Counted from the stretch's first letter, positions 1 through 9,173 are shown. The stretch: DNA of 64,000 nt from Marinobacter piscis (GCF_007671655.1 NZ_VCGX01000001.1:1-64000); one strand, 5' to 3'. Numbers and translations: made by a program. The notes: generated by a model from the sequence alone, not told the origin.

Positions 1-251
1 AGCCGTTCCGAGACCCAGCTCGTGAGCCACTGCACTCGTTTGTGGCGCTTGAAGGCGCTTCTGCGCCGGGTGTTCGCCCGATGCTGCGCCATCTCTGGTT
101 CATAGCCGTGAACGCTGTTACACCGCAACTCGCGGCTGATTGTGCTGTTGTGGCAGCCTAGCATTGCTGCGATCTGTCGCTGGCTTTTGCCGGCCACACG
201 CAGGGCCGAAATCTGGTATCGTTGAGTCTGGGTTAGTTGTCGGTACTTCAT
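1..251 (-). mobile_element. IS30-family transposase, N-terminal part (runs off the window edge)
   Basis: The minus strand reads from an ATG at 251 to the window edge with no stop, 83 codons, beginning MKYRQLTQTQRYQISALRVA. A helix-turn-helix follows, with QRQIAAMLGCHNSTISRELR at about residues 24-43. This is the typical DNA-binding N-terminus of IS30-family transposases, which cut and join the element's inverted repeats through a C-terminal DDE domain lying outside this window. The element seems to have inserted into the IS1182-type gene just downstream: homology to that transposase stops near 346 and foreign sequence begins. Whether the full transposase is intact cannot be seen. Family assignment is from the HTH and opening residues only. 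Confidence 0.75.
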
Positions 252-317
252 CACTGCTTCACTTTGGTCGGTAAAGCCCGTGAGGGTACCGGCGACGGCC
301 CTCCCGTCTCTACCTGG

Positions 318-1004
318 TTACGCCAAAGTGCTGCAGTTATTATCTGAATTCACGGTCTTTAGGAAACGGTCTACTTTGGACATCGCTTCATCCAGCGACA
401 GTATGGTGTTGGCGCGGCGAATATCCCGATCCAGTTCCGCTTCGGTTTCCGCCTGATCCCGTTCGTGATGCTCACGCAAATGATGACGAATCAGCCGTTT
501 CAGCTTGCCCCGCTTCTCGCCTAACTCTTTAAAGGTGCCCGACCATTCTTTGGCGGCGTTCGAGGACATTTTGCAACCGTCGATGGCAAACAACTCGTTG
601 CCAAGAAGGCCCTGTTCGTGGCACACCAACAACACCTGCTCGAAAAGTTCTTCAATCTCATCGGCGTGCTGGCTGACGAAATTGGCCAAGGTGGTGAAGT
701 GCGGAACGGTGTCGCAGGCCAAGGCTTTGAAGATAATGTTGGTCTCGCAGCACCACTGGATCTCGCGGCTGGAGGTAATGCCCTTGGAGTAAGCAAACAG
801 GATGATCTTCAACAGAATAGCAGGATCGTAGGCCGTGCGGCCTGTGACGTCGTTGCGATACTTGGGATGAAACACCGACAGGTCCAGCTTGTGTTCAATC
901 AGGTAATGAACGGCGTATTCAAAGGTGCCGGGCTGAAGCTGCTCCTGATAATTGATGACGACCATGACATCCTGGTCGTAGTTGTAGTGCTTGAAGCGGG
1001 GCAT
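318..1004 (-). pseudogene. IS1182-type transposase, truncated by IS30 insertion
   Basis: The reading frame encodes 228 residues starting MPRFKHYNYDQDVMVVINYQ, with the typical family segments YDPAILLKIILFAYSKGI (about 59-76), CDTVPHFTTLANFV and ELFAIDGCKMSSNAAKEWSG (about 138-157, containing the first catalytic Asp). Intact members are roughly 450-550 residues, so the C-terminal half with the remaining acidic residues is missing. The last about ten residues (from VNSDNN on) look like read-through into the end of the inserted IS30-type element. A good ribosome binding site (AAGGAG) precedes the ATG at 1004. The fragment cannot encode an active transposase. The upstream end of this IS lies at about 1073, directly against an attC-like hairpin. 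Confidence 0.75.
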
Positions 1005-1073
1005 TCCGACGGCTCCTTGTCTGTTTGCTCAATGCTACCAAAAACCATCCGTTTTAGGTTTTTCTACAGTCTC

Positions 1074-1116
1074 AACGCCGCCATCACGCGCTTGTCGCGT
1101 GCATGGCATTGTTAGC
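1074..1116 (-). other. attC-like recombination hairpin after the 588-codon gene
   Basis: On the minus strand, four bases after the TAA stop of the unknown gene, the sequence reads GCTAAC, a 3-nt spacer, GCCAT, an unpaired G, CACGCG, a 5-nt loop, CGCGTG, ATGGC, a 3-nt spacer, then GTT. The AAC/GTT, GCCAT/ATGGC and CACGCG/CGCGTG pairs are perfect. This two-box hairpin with unequal central spacers and one extrahelical base is the folded layout of an integron attC site. The expected last bases of the R' box are missing because the IS1182-type element starts right after GTT. The copy upstream of the gene reads GTTAGC, the exact complement of GCTAAC. It is shorter than most attC sites, so this remains an inference. 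Confidence 0.45.
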
Positions 1117-1120
1117 AATA

Positions 1121-2887
1121 TTACTCGGCACAATATATTATTGGCCTTGCGTTCATATCTTTAACCGCATGCGCGAAGGAAGAGATAATCCATAGTAGCT
1201 GGACAATATTACCTCTCACAGGCTTTCCTTCTTTTATTTTATTAAACTCGCCTGTAACATCTGAGACCGAAAGGAATGAACAGCATAGGATACAGCTGCG
1301 ATTGAGCTTGTAATCCTTAAGCAAATTCGCCAGATACCAATCGAAATCATCGATATTTCCCTTTCGTATCCTGGGTATTTTTGTCTGTATACCTTTTCCA
1401 GACTTATAATAATTTTTAAAGGTTTTGTCTAACTTCGATAACATAGCATTCGCATCAAAATACATGTTTCCAAGGTTCTTAATTCCTTGACCGACAACAT
1501 CGTGCAAGTTGCTGGCTGATGTACTGGGATCGCCGTGTTTTGAGTGAATAAAGCATATGTTTGAGTTCTCTTTGTTAAAGGTTATATGATCGGCCCACTC
1601 ATCACCTAGATCATCACAGAATATATAATCATCTTCCGCATGAATTTTCTCAATGACATCAAACATTGAGTCTTCTGTAAAATTTTCGCTTTCTTCCGTA
1701 AAGCTACCTTTTTCCGAATTGACAGCAGGAATTGCTTCTATTGGCTGAAGTATCTCGAGGATGTTGTCGATTTCTGAAATCCCAGAAGAATCCTCGAAAC
1801 ACGCCCCCATAAAGTACATATATTTTGGGTCGTCAAAAGTGATACTATAAAACCCGTGCTTAACAATATACTTTTGAAGAGTTATTAACTTCCCGTTTTC
1901 AGGCACACGGAACTTTGCAAGGTATTTTGAATATAATGTCAGGCTTTTCTTGTTGGCTCTAACTCGAGATCCGTCATTAACACCCATTATGTTCAAATCC
2001 GAATCTATCTCGTATACTTTCTCCAGTGCAGACTCTAGATTTTTGTAGACACGATTGGAAATGCTGATGACTTTTCCTTTCTTTGTTTTATATTTTACTG
2101 AAACGCCATCCTTCTTCAGGCGATCAAGCAAGGAGTGACTCTCTATAAGAATGGCATTAGGCGAACAAATCGTTAAGACTTCGCTTAACTCCACTTTACT
2201 TGCGAAAGCATCTAAAAAATTTGTATTGCTAGGGGATTCTATTAGATTGATTTGCTCGTAACCCCATGCAGCGATATTATCGATTGTTTCTCTACTAGAT
2301 GATTCAACAACCCGACCAGTTCCTGATATAGATCTGGTTTTGGCCCCTTGTCGGAGCTTAAAGTAGTAGGGAATTGATCTTCCTGCTGAGTGAGTAGAAA
2401 GCAATCCTTTTAAGTCAGCCGCCTCATACGATCTAGATCTCATTGCGCGATCTGAAACCGTCATATTTCTAAGCGCTAACCTCTGAAATTCTACATCATC
2501 ATCAGAGAATGATGATGAAAATTCCTTGCTGCCGACAAGCGTAAATTTTTCGTCCATCAGGTCAAATATGTTGGCGCAGCTCTTCTTTAGAACAGCAAGG
2601 TAGTCGCCAATCTCAATGATCAATATAAATGCATAAATTTTGTCTTCGAAATCATCGTCTAAGAAATAAACTGGCCGACTAGAAGGAAATACCCTAGCTG
2701 AATAGACATAACTGAAACTTTGTTCGTCCAAGTTCCGTTCCTGCCTAAATTCATCAATTACAAATCCACTATCGGGATTCATGTTGTCAGAGGCAGTGTC
2801 CAGGATAGTTTTAACTAGCTCATCTTCTACAGGCTCATTGAGTCTGTAAAATTGTGCATTCTTAGTCAATCTGAGTCTTTCTGGCAC
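1121..2887 (-). CDS. Unknown 588-residue protein in a cassette-like, AT-rich setting
   Basis: I do not recognise this protein with confidence. It has no signal peptide or membrane segment. Visible blocks include FILIIEIGDYLAVLKKSC (about 87-104), GRSIPYYFKLRQGAKTRSIS (about 169-188) and, near the C-terminus, FIHSKHG followed by LHDVVGQGIKNLGNMYF. The order of these blocks vaguely recalls the sporadically distributed DUF6119/TIGR04141 proteins, but that is only a weak resemblance from memory. It starts with GTG at 2887, seven bases after a perfect AGGAGG (2895-2900). A sampled stretch is about 40% GC against about 53% in the neighbouring tkt gene, which suggests transfer. It sits between GTTAGC (2902-2907) and an attC-like hairpin, as a cassette gene would. 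No catalytic motif could be identified. Confidence 0.6.
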   Translation of the reverse strand: MPERLRLTKNAQFYRLNEPVEDELVKTILDTASDNMNPDSGFVIDEFRQERNLDEQSFSYVYSARVFPSSRPVYFLDDDFEDKIYAFILIIEIGDYLAVLKKSCANIFDLMDEKFTLVGSKEFSSSFSDDDVEFQRLALRNMTVSDRAMRSRSYEAADLKGLLSTHSAGRSIPYYFKLRQGAKTRSISGTGRVVESSSRETIDNIAAWGYEQINLIESPSNTNFLDAFASKVELSEVLTICSPNAILIESHSLLDRLKKDGVSVKYKTKKGKVISISNRVYKNLESALEKVYEIDSDLNIMGVNDGSRVRANKKSLTLYSKYLAKFRVPENGKLITLQKYIVKHGFYSITFDDPKYMYFMGACFEDSSGISEIDNILEILQPIEAIPAVNSEKGSFTEESENFTEDSMFDVIEKIHAEDDYIFCDDLGDEWADHITFNKENSNICFIHSKHGDPSTSASNLHDVVGQGIKNLGNMYFDANAMLSKLDKTFKNYYKSGKGIQTKIPRIRKGNIDDFDWYLANLLKDYKLNRSCILCCSFLSVSDVTGEFNKIKEGKPVRGNIVQLLWIISSFAHAVKDMNARPIIYCAE

Positions 2888-3451
2888 TATCCTACCTCCT
2901 TGCTAACAGCTAATTATACGAACACGTTCATATATCACCCATTCGTAAAACCCCATTCAAACGCGCCCAAAACAACAAGGTTTTCTTAAACAAAAACAGA
3001 CTCCTGAGCACCAATCACCACGGCTACCGCCAGAGTTATACGCCCTCTATTGAGCCACTCCCGCTCCCACCACAGGCGTATAATTCCACCCGTCCTGTTG
3101 CAACTTTCAAACCCTTTCAGATAGTTACCTTGTTTTTTCGGTAGGGCTCTGGGGTTTTGCGAAGACGTTCGTATAACTCCGCTAAGTATCAGCCTCTTGG
3201 TTTCCATCGCCCAACACGGCAACCGGGCTTGTTGCAATATGGAAGCGCCATGCCTCCTAACAATTAGCCACCACACTACCCCATCACCAATCGGTTTTCC
3301 GCTGGCCTTTGCAATATCTTGTTAAACCTGGAAAAACTGTGACAAATGTCTCTTGCGATTAAAAATGTCGAATCAGGAGGATTCTGGAAGGGAGATATTC
3401 GGGAGGAAACCACAGCCCCGGGCGGTACACCCGGGGTTGTGAATAGCGGTT
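2888..3451. other. 564-bp gap: nested inverted repeats, no convincing gene
   Basis: The stretch between the unknown gene and the fba terminator holds no convincing coding sequence; one 96-codon open frame (2986-3276, minus) has no family features. It contains two nested inverted repeats sharing the core TTATACG. The outer pair is TTATACGAAC at 2914-2923 and its complement at 3167-3176; the inner pair is TTATACGCC at 3036-3044 and its complement at 3075-3083. These may be remains of recombination sites or of a small non-autonomous element. The last about 40 bases carry the fba terminator hairpin. Confidence 0.4.
3411..3441 (-). terminator. Terminator hairpin downstream of fba
   Basis: CCCCGGG (3416-3422) and CCCGGGG (3430-3436) form a GC stem around a 7-nt loop, extended by CACA/TGTG outer pairs to 12 positions with one G-T wobble. 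It lies 10 bases past the fba stop, as expected for the end of the tkt-epd-pgk-fba transcript. There is only a short T run after it on the minus strand, so termination efficiency is uncertain. Confidence 0.6.
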
Positions 3452-4516
3452 TTACTGAACTTTCGGGTCCAGCTCGCCTGCTTCATAGCGCATGTACATA
3501 CGCTCAAGGTTGATGGGTTTGATTTTGCTGGCCTGGCCGGCGCTGCCGAACGCTTCGTAGCGCGCGATGCAGATGTCGGTCATGGCCTTCATGGTTTCTT
3601 TGAGGAATTTGCGCGGGTCAAATTCGGCCGGGTTTTCCGCCAGGAAGCGGCGTACTGAACCGGTGCTGGCCAGGCGCAGGTCGGTGTCTACGTTGACTTT
3701 GCGCACACCGTGTTTGATGCCTTCCACGATTTCTTCAACCGGTACGCCGTAGGTCTCGGGGATCTCGCCGCCGTACTTGTTAATGATTTCCAGCCACTCC
3801 TGGGGCACAGAGCTGGAGCCGTGCATGACCAGGTGGGTGTCCGGAATGCGCTTGTGAATGGCTTTGATCTGTTCAATCGCCAGAATGTCGCCTGTGGGCG
3901 GACGGGTAAACTTGTAGGCACCGTGGCTGGTGCCGATGGCGATGGCCAGTGCGTCTACGTGGGTCTGCTTCACAAACTCGGCGGCTTCTTCCGGGTCGGT
4001 CAGCATCTGGCTCATATCCAGAGTGCCTTCGGCGCCAACACCGTCTTCTTCACCGGCCTGTCCGGTTTCCAGGGAGCCAAGGCACCCCAGTTCGCCTTCT
4101 ACGGATACGCCGCAGGCGTGAGCCATTTCTACGGTACGACGGGTTACGTCTACGTTGTAGTCAAACTCCATCGGCGTTTTGCCGTCTTCACCCAGAGAGC
4201 CGTCCATCATTACCGAGCTGAAGCCCAGCTGGATGGAGCGCTGGCATACGGCCGGGCTGGTGCCGTGGTCCTGGTGCATCACAACCGGGATGTGGGGAAA
4301 CTCTTCCACAGCGGCGAGGATGAGGTGGCGCAGGAACGGGGCCCCTGCGTATTTGCGGGCACCGGCAGACGCCTGAACAATAACCGGGGAGTCGGTTTTG
4401 TCGGCGGCTTCCATGATGGCGCGCATTTGTTCCAGGTTGTTTACGTTAAAGGCTGGCACACCGTAACCATGCTCGGCGGCGTGGTCCAGCATTTGCCGCA
4501 GCGAAATCAGGGCCAT
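3452..4516 (-). CDS. fba: Fructose-bisphosphate aldolase, class II
   Basis: The enzyme reversibly splits fructose 1,6-bisphosphate into dihydroxyacetone phosphate and glyceraldehyde 3-phosphate in the cytoplasm. The 354-residue protein has the metal-dependent class II signature: VVMHQDHG around residue 81 (catalytic Asp 83, zinc ligand His 84), GTSHGAYK near 196-202 and [11 protein letters not shown] near 230-240 supplying the other zinc histidines, and [11 protein letters not shown] for phosphate binding. Length and motifs fit the long CbbA/FbaA-like type found in many proteobacteria. It is the last gene of the minus-strand tkt-epd-pgk-fba operon and is followed by a strong hairpin. Its ATG is preceded by a GAGGAGA-type ribosome binding site. 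In an organism likely living on alkanes and organic acids it may work mainly in gluconeogenesis; that part is inference. Confidence 0.95.
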   Translation of the reverse strand: MALISLRQMLDHAAEHGYGVPAFNVNNLEQMRAIMEAADKTDSPVIVQASAGARKYAGAPFLRHLILAAVEEFPHIPVVMHQDHGTSPAVCQRSIQLGFSSVMMDGSLGEDGKTPMEFDYNVDVTRRTVEMAHACGVSVEGELGCLGSLETGQAGEEDGVGAEGTLDMSQMLTDPEEAAEFVKQTHVDALAIAIGTSHGAYKFTRPPTGDILAIEQIKAIHKRIPDTHLVMHGSSSVPQEWLEIINKYGGEIPETYGVPVEEIVEGIKHGVRKVNVDTDLRLASTGSVRRFLAENPAEFDPRKFLKETMKAMTDICIARYEAFGSAGQASKIKPINLERMYMRYEAGELDPKVQ

Positions 4517-4563
4517 GTAGTTGTCTCCTCAGTTACATAATAAGTGGCGCAATGGGAAATCTG

Positions 4564-5724
4564 TCAGTCTCCGCGCGCTTCCAGTACGGCAACGGCCGGA
4601 AGCACCTTGCCTTCTACAAACTCAAGGAAGGCGCCGCCGCCGGTAGAGATATAAGAGATCTTGTCAGCTATGCCGTATTTGTCAACGGCTGCGACCGTGT
4701 CACCGCCGCCGGCCAGTGAGAAGCCTTCACTCTGGGCAATGGCTTCCGCCAGGGACTTGGTGCCCCCGCCAAACTGATCAAACTCGAACACGCCAACCGG
4801 GCCATTCCAGAGAATGGTTTTGGCGTTTTTGAGCAGCTCGGCAAACTGGCTGGCGGTTTCCGGGCCCACATCCAGAATCATGTCGTCTTCTGTTACGTCG
4901 GCAATGTTCCGGGTAGTAGCGGTAGCGTCTTCGGCGAACTCACTGGCAACCACCACATCCACCGGCAGAGGAATCTCTACACGGGCGGCGATGTCTTTAG
5001 CGGTATCAATCAGATCATGCTCGCACAGGGATTTACCCACCGGGTGGCCGGCGGCGGCGAGGAAGGTGTTGGCAATGCCGCCACCAACAATAATCTGGTC
5101 GCATACTTTTTCGAGAGCATTGAGCACATCCAGTTTGGTGGACACTTTCGAGCCCCCCACAATGGCGACCACCGGCTTGGCCGGGTTATCGAGGGCCTTG
5201 CCCAGAGCTTCCAGTTCCGCCGCCAGCAGTGGACCAGCGCAGGCATCAGGCGCGTACTTTGCCACGCCGTGAGTCGAGGCCTGGGCCCGGTGGGCGGTGC
5301 CAAAGGCATCCATCACGTAGATGTCACACAAAGCCGCGTACTGTCGGGCCAGGGTTTCCTCGTCTTTCTTTTCACCTTTGTTGAAGCGCACGTTCTCAAG
5401 CAGCACGACTTCGCCGTTGTCAACGTCTACGCCTTCCAGATAATCCCTGATCAGGCGTACTTCCTGGCCAAGCGCTTTGGTGAGGTAATCGGCTACCGGC
5501 TTCAGGGAGGCGGCTTCGTCGTATACTCCCTCTTCCGGGCGGCCCAGATGGGACATCAGCATGACTTTGCCGCCGGCGTCTCTGGCGGCTTCTATCGTCG
5601 GCAGGGAGGCACGGATGCGGGCATCGCTGGATACCTCGCCGTTTTTTACCGGTACGTTTAAATCTTCCCGGATGAGAACCCGCTTGCCGGCGAGGCTAAG
5701 GTCGGTCATTCGTTTAATGGCCAT
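4564..5724 (-). CDS. pgk: Phosphoglycerate kinase
   Basis: The enzyme transfers phosphate between 1,3-bisphosphoglycerate and ADP. The 386-residue product has the N-terminal substrate loop REDLNVPVK and [16 protein letters not shown], then [12 protein letters not shown], the nucleotide-binding LNGPVGVF-type segment ([15 protein letters not shown]), and the C-terminal glycine-rich GGGDTVAAV and [11 protein letters not shown] prefer the ATG at 5724 ([11 protein letters not shown]) over a TTG ten codons upstream because it matches the normal N-terminus of the family. It lies between epd and fba. The gap to epd is filled by a palindromic repeat cluster that could reduce read-through from the upstream genes. 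Confidence 0.95.
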   Translation of the reverse strand: MAIKRMTDLSLAGKRVLIREDLNVPVKNGEVSSDARIRASLPTIEAARDAGGKVMLMSHLGRPEEGVYDEAASLKPVADYLTKALGQEVRLIRDYLEGVDVDNGEVVLLENVRFNKGEKKDEETLARQYAALCDIYVMDAFGTAHRAQASTHGVAKYAPDACAGPLLAAELEALGKALDNPAKPVVAIVGGSKVSTKLDVLNALEKVCDQIIVGGGIANTFLAAAGHPVGKSLCEHDLIDTAKDIAARVEIPLPVDVVVASEFAEDATATTRNIADVTEDDMILDVGPETASQFAELLKNAKTILWNGPVGVFEFDQFGGGTKSLAEAIAQSEGFSLAGGGDTVAAVDKYGIADKISYISTGGGAFLEFVEGKVLPAVAVLEARGD

Positions 5725-5775
5725 GATCTGAGTTCCATGTTCAGTTGTTGGCAATGAGTTTTGGGGAGGGGAGTC

Positions 5776-5952
5776 ACCCCCTCTCCCCGGCCCTCTCCCG
5801 CAAGGGGAGAGGGAGTAAATGCTTTAAACCCCCCTCACTCCCGAGGGAAAGGGAGTAAATGCATTAAAACCCCCTCACCCCCGAGGGAGAGGGAGTAAAT
5901 GCTTAAAAGCCCCTCTCCCCCGGAGGGAGAGGGGTTGGGGAGAGGGGGGGGG
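5776..5952. repeat. REP-like palindromic cluster with a 40-bp tandem repeat
   Basis: The epd-pgk gap is built of C-rich/G-rich palindromes. The clearest hairpin is CCCTCTCCC (5791-5799), loop GCAA, GGGGAGAGGG (5804-5813). The block GGGAGTAAAT recurs at 5811, 5851 and 5891, an exact 40-bp period, each followed by a TTAAA-type stretch and a C-rich arm. Similar palindromes occur at 14015-14083 and 45926-46067. This fits the REP/BIME class of intergenic repeats of gammaproteobacteria; no REP-associated transposase is present in the window. Confidence 0.8.
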
Positions 5953-6984
5953 TCATTTCACCCTCTGCAACCAGCTCCGGCTGACATCCAGCATCCGGCT
6001 GGCAAATCCCCATTCGTTATCGAACCAGCACAGTACCTTTACCATGGTGCCCTGGGTCACCCGGGTCTGGCCTCCATCCACGACGCCGGAATGCGCATCG
6101 TGGTTGAAGTCGGAGCTGGCCAGCAGTTCATTGGTGTAGCCTAGTATGCCTTTCAGGGGGCCGCTGGCGGCCTGCTGCAAAACCCGGTTTACCGCGGCAA
6201 TGTCTGTGGACTGGCGCACGTTGAACACCATATCGATGGCTGAGACGTTCATGGTAGGTATGCGCAGGGCCACGGAGCTGAAGCGGCCTTTCATATGGGG
6301 CAGCAAACGCTCCACGCCCCGGGCCAGCCCCGTGTCTACTGGCACCACGTTATGCAGGGCGCTGCGTGTGAGGCGCAGGTCCTGGTGGTGGTACGCATCA
6401 ATCACCGGCTGGTCGTTCATGGCGGCGTGTATGGTGGTGGTACTCCCCTGCTCTACACCAAAGGCTTTATCCAGTGCCGAAATAACCGGCACCAGGCAAT
6501 TGGTGGTGCAGGAGCCTGCAGACACAATCCGGTCGCTTTCAGTGAGGCTGGTGTCGTTAATGCCGTACACCACGGTTCTGTCGACATCCGGCTCTGCGGG
6601 CTGCGAAAAAAGCAGCCGTTTGGCACCGGCCTGCAGGTGGCGCCTGGCTGTGGCTGTGTCTGAGTAGGCACCAGAGCACTCCAGTACCAGATCAATGCCC
6701 AGCTCTTCCCAAGGCAGGTCTGCCGGGTCGGCCTGGCGCAGCACGCGCACAGGATCACCGTTGATGATCAGACTCTGCCCTTCCACGGCCAGGCTTCCGA
6801 AGAAGCGGCCGTGGGTGGAGTCGTAACGGGTCAGGTGCGCAATGGTGTCTATGTCAGAAAGCTCGTTAATCGCAACCACCTGCAGGTGGTCACGAAAATC
6901 GCTTTCGTACAGTGCACGCAACACACACTGGCCTATGCGGCCATACCCGTTGATGGCAATACGAAAGGGCGCGGAGTCGGTCAT
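5953..6984 (-). CDS. epd: Erythrose-4-phosphate dehydrogenase (GAPDH family)
   Basis: This is a 343-residue member of the glyceraldehyde-3-phosphate dehydrogenase superfamily. It has the NAD-binding INGYGRIGQ (about 11-19), the catalytic SCTTN with Cys 159, TTIHAAMNDQPV with the catalytic His near 186, and C-terminal WFDNEWGFASRM. The IHAAMNDQ and LFSQP segments match Epd more than glycolytic GapA. Epd oxidises erythrose 4-phosphate to 4-phosphoerythronate for pyridoxal 5'-phosphate synthesis. Its position in tkt-epd-pgk-fba also matches the enterobacterial epd-pgk-fba order. The start overlaps the tkt stop (position 6984), suggesting translational coupling. A true GAPDH role cannot be excluded from sequence alone, since the two are close homologues. 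Confidence 0.85.
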   Translation of the reverse strand: MTDSAPFRIAINGYGRIGQCVLRALYESDFRDHLQVVAINELSDIDTIAHLTRYDSTHGRFFGSLAVEGQSLIINGDPVRVLRQADPADLPWEELGIDLVLECSGAYSDTATARRHLQAGAKRLLFSQPAEPDVDRTVVYGINDTSLTESDRIVSAGSCTTNCLVPVISALDKAFGVEQGSTTTIHAAMNDQPVIDAYHHQDLRLTRSALHNVVPVDTGLARGVERLLPHMKGRFSSVALRIPTMNVSAIDMVFNVRQSTDIAAVNRVLQQAASGPLKGILGYTNELLASSDFNHDAHSGVVDGGQTRVTQGTMVKVLCWFDNEWGFASRMLDVSRSWLQRVK

Positions 6985-8984
6985 CAGGCGTCCAGCAGTT
7001 CCGCGGCCACTTCCAGTACGTTGTCTACGGTAAAGCCGAACTCTTTGAACAGTTCGCCGGCCGGAGCGGATTCACCAAAGGTGGTCATACCTACAACCCG
7101 GCCGTCCAGGCCCACGTACTTGTACCAGTAATCGGCAATGGCTGCTTCAATGGCGATGCGGTTGGTGACTTGTATCGGCAGCACCTGCTGCTTGTACTCG
7201 GCGTTCTGGGCATCGAACACATCGGTTGAGGGCATGGAGACAACGCGAATTTTTCTGCCCTGCTCCCGCAGCTTGTCGGCTGTGTCCTGTGCCAGGCCAA
7301 CTTCGGAGCCGGTGGCAATCAGAATAAGCTCGGGCGTGCCTTCGCTGTCAGACAGCACATAGCCGCCTCTGGCCACATCCGCCAGCTGTTGGGCATCACG
7401 CGCCTGACCGGGCAGGCCCTGGCGGGAGAAGACCATGGCGGTGGGGCCGTCTTTGCGCTCAAGCGCAGCTTTCCAGGCGACGGCAGACTCAACTGCGTCG
7501 GCCGGGCGCCAGGTGCTCATGTTCGGGGTGGTGCGCAGGCTGGCCAGTTGCTCAATCGGCTGGTGTGTAGGACCGTCTTCGCCCAGACCAATAGAATCGT
7601 GGGTAAACACAAAGATAGAGCGCTGCTTCATCAGAGCCGCCATACGCACGGCGTTACGGCAGTATTCCATGAAGATCAGGAAGGTGGCGCCATAAGGTAC
7701 GAAGCCGCCATGCAGGGCGATACCGTTCATAATTGCGGCCATGCCGAACTCACGCACGCCGTAATAGATGTAGTTGCCGCTGGCGTCGTCTCTGGTGACG
7801 CCTTTTGAACCGTCCCAGATGGTGAGGTTGGAGCCGGCCAGGTCGGCAGAGCCGCCCATCAGCTCCGGCAGCAGAGGTCCGTAGGCGTTCAGTGTATTCT
7901 GTGAGGCCTTACGGCTGGCAACAGTCTCACTCTTGTCCTGACACTCCTGGATATACGCCTGTGCTTTTTCGGAGAAGTCTGCAGGCAGATCACCGGCCAT
8001 GCGGCGCTTCAGTTCAGCCGCCAGTTCCGGCTCGGCTTTTTCATAAGCAGCGAAGGCGTCATTCCAGGCGCTTTCCGCGCGGGCGCCCCGGTCTTTGGCG
8101 TTCCACGCGTCGTATATATCCGCCGGGACTTCAAACGGCCCGTGGGTCCAGCCCAGTGCCTCGCGGGTCAGCGCAATTTCGTCTTCACCCAGAGGCGCAC
8201 CGTGGGAAGACTCGCTGCCTTGTTTGTTGGGCGAGCCGAAACCAATCACGGTTTTGCAGCAGATCAGCGTTGGCGTTTCGGTATTAGCGCGCGCCACTTC
8301 CAGTGCCGAGCAGATGGAGTCAGCGTCATGGCCATCGACACCGCCAAGCACTTCCCAGCCATAGGCCGCAAAACGCTGTGGCGTATTGTCGGTAAACCAG
8401 CCATCGACCTTGCCGTCAATGGAAATGCCATTATCGTCGTAGAAGCAAATCAGTTTGCCCAGCCCAAGGGTACCTGCCAGAGAAGCCACTTCGTGAGAGA
8501 TACCCTCCATGAGGCAGCCATCGCCCAGAAACGCGTAGGTGTAGTGATCAATTATATCGTGGCCGGGGCGATTGAACTGGGCCGCCAGTGACTTCTCTGC
8601 CAGCGCAAAACCAACCGTATTGGCCAGGCCCTGCCCCAGTGGACCGGTGGTGGTTTCAACGCCTGGCGTGTAGCCGTATTCAGGATGACCGGGAGTTCTG
8701 GAGTGCAGTTGGCGGAAGTTTTTGATGTCGTCGAGAGACACATCGTATCCGCTCAGGTGCAGCAGCGAGTACTGCAGCATGGACCCGTGGCCATTAGAAA
8801 GCACAAAACGGTCGCGGTTGGCCCACTGCGGGTTAGCCGGGTTATGGCTCAGATAGTCGTTCCACAACACCTCGGCGATGTCCGCCATGCCCATAGGCGC
8901 ACCCGGGTGGCCGGATTTGGCTTTCTGAACCGCATCCATGCTCAGTGCGCGTATGGCATTGGCGAGATCTTTACGAGAGGGCAT
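6984..8984 (-). CDS. tkt: Transketolase
   Basis: This thiamine-diphosphate enzyme of the pentose phosphate pathway moves two-carbon units between sugar phosphates and makes the erythrose 4-phosphate used by the next gene's enzyme. The 666-residue protein has [10 protein letters not shown] (about 23-32), the ThDP-binding GDGCLMEG (154-161) and the pyrimidine-domain segments [11 protein letters not shown] and [20 protein letters not shown], then a C-terminal domain beginning near [10 protein letters not shown]. Length is normal for bacterial Tkt. The ATG at 8984 follows GGAG with an 8-base spacer. It is the first gene of the four-gene minus-strand operon and lies divergent from the SahR-type regulator, whose operator sits between them. 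Confidence 0.96.
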   Translation of the reverse strand: MPSRKDLANAIRALSMDAVQKAKSGHPGAPMGMADIAEVLWNDYLSHNPANPQWANRDRFVLSNGHGSMLQYSLLHLSGYDVSLDDIKNFRQLHSRTPGHPEYGYTPGVETTTGPLGQGLANTVGFALAEKSLAAQFNRPGHDIIDHYTYAFLGDGCLMEGISHEVASLAGTLGLGKLICFYDDNGISIDGKVDGWFTDNTPQRFAAYGWEVLGGVDGHDADSICSALEVARANTETPTLICCKTVIGFGSPNKQGSESSHGAPLGEDEIALTREALGWTHGPFEVPADIYDAWNAKDRGARAESAWNDAFAAYEKAEPELAAELKRRMAGDLPADFSEKAQAYIQECQDKSETVASRKASQNTLNAYGPLLPELMGGSADLAGSNLTIWDGSKGVTRDDASGNYIYYGVREFGMAAIMNGIALHGGFVPYGATFLIFMEYCRNAVRMAALMKQRSIFVFTHDSIGLGEDGPTHQPIEQLASLRTTPNMSTWRPADAVESAVAWKAALERKDGPTAMVFSRQGLPGQARDAQQLADVARGGYVLSDSEGTPELILIATGSEVGLAQDTADKLREQGRKIRVVSMPSTDVFDAQNAEYKQQVLPIQVTNRIAIEAAIADYWYKYVGLDGRVVGMTTFGESAPAGELFKEFGFTVDNVLEVAAELLDA

Positions 8985-9107
8985 CTACATTTCTCCAGTG
9001 TTTTCAAGGTAATAAGAGGTCATCCAGCGCTTTTAAGCGGGCGATGAAATGCTGCTAACAGAATGCGGACTGTATTTTCGCCGATTAGGGTGTGTCGGGG
9101 CAAATCA

Positions 9108-9137
9108 CATCTATATCAAAAAAAATTGATATAGATG
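9108..9137. promoter_or_regulatory. SahR-type operator 1, 30-bp perfect palindrome
   Basis: CATCTATATCAA (9108-9119), six A residues, then the exact complement TTGATATAGATG (9126-9137) form a perfect 12-bp inverted repeat between tkt and the ArsR/methyltransferase regulator gene. It shares the inner ATATCAA...TTGATAT core with the palindrome upstream of metK (10211-10230). It is most simply the autoregulatory site of that regulator. Its position could also let it influence tkt. Confidence 0.75.
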
Positions 9138-9173
9138 TTGATTGAATCCTGTAACCCACTTACACTTCCTTCC

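Noticed and set aside
2986..3276. 96-codon open frame on the minus strand beside the unknown gene
   Set aside because: It has no family resemblance and runs through the nested inverted repeats; more likely chance.
5953..6984. Glycolytic GAPDH (gapA)
   Set aside because: Residue pattern and tkt-epd-pgk-fba order fit erythrose-4-phosphate dehydrogenase better, though the families are close and this is not fully excluded.
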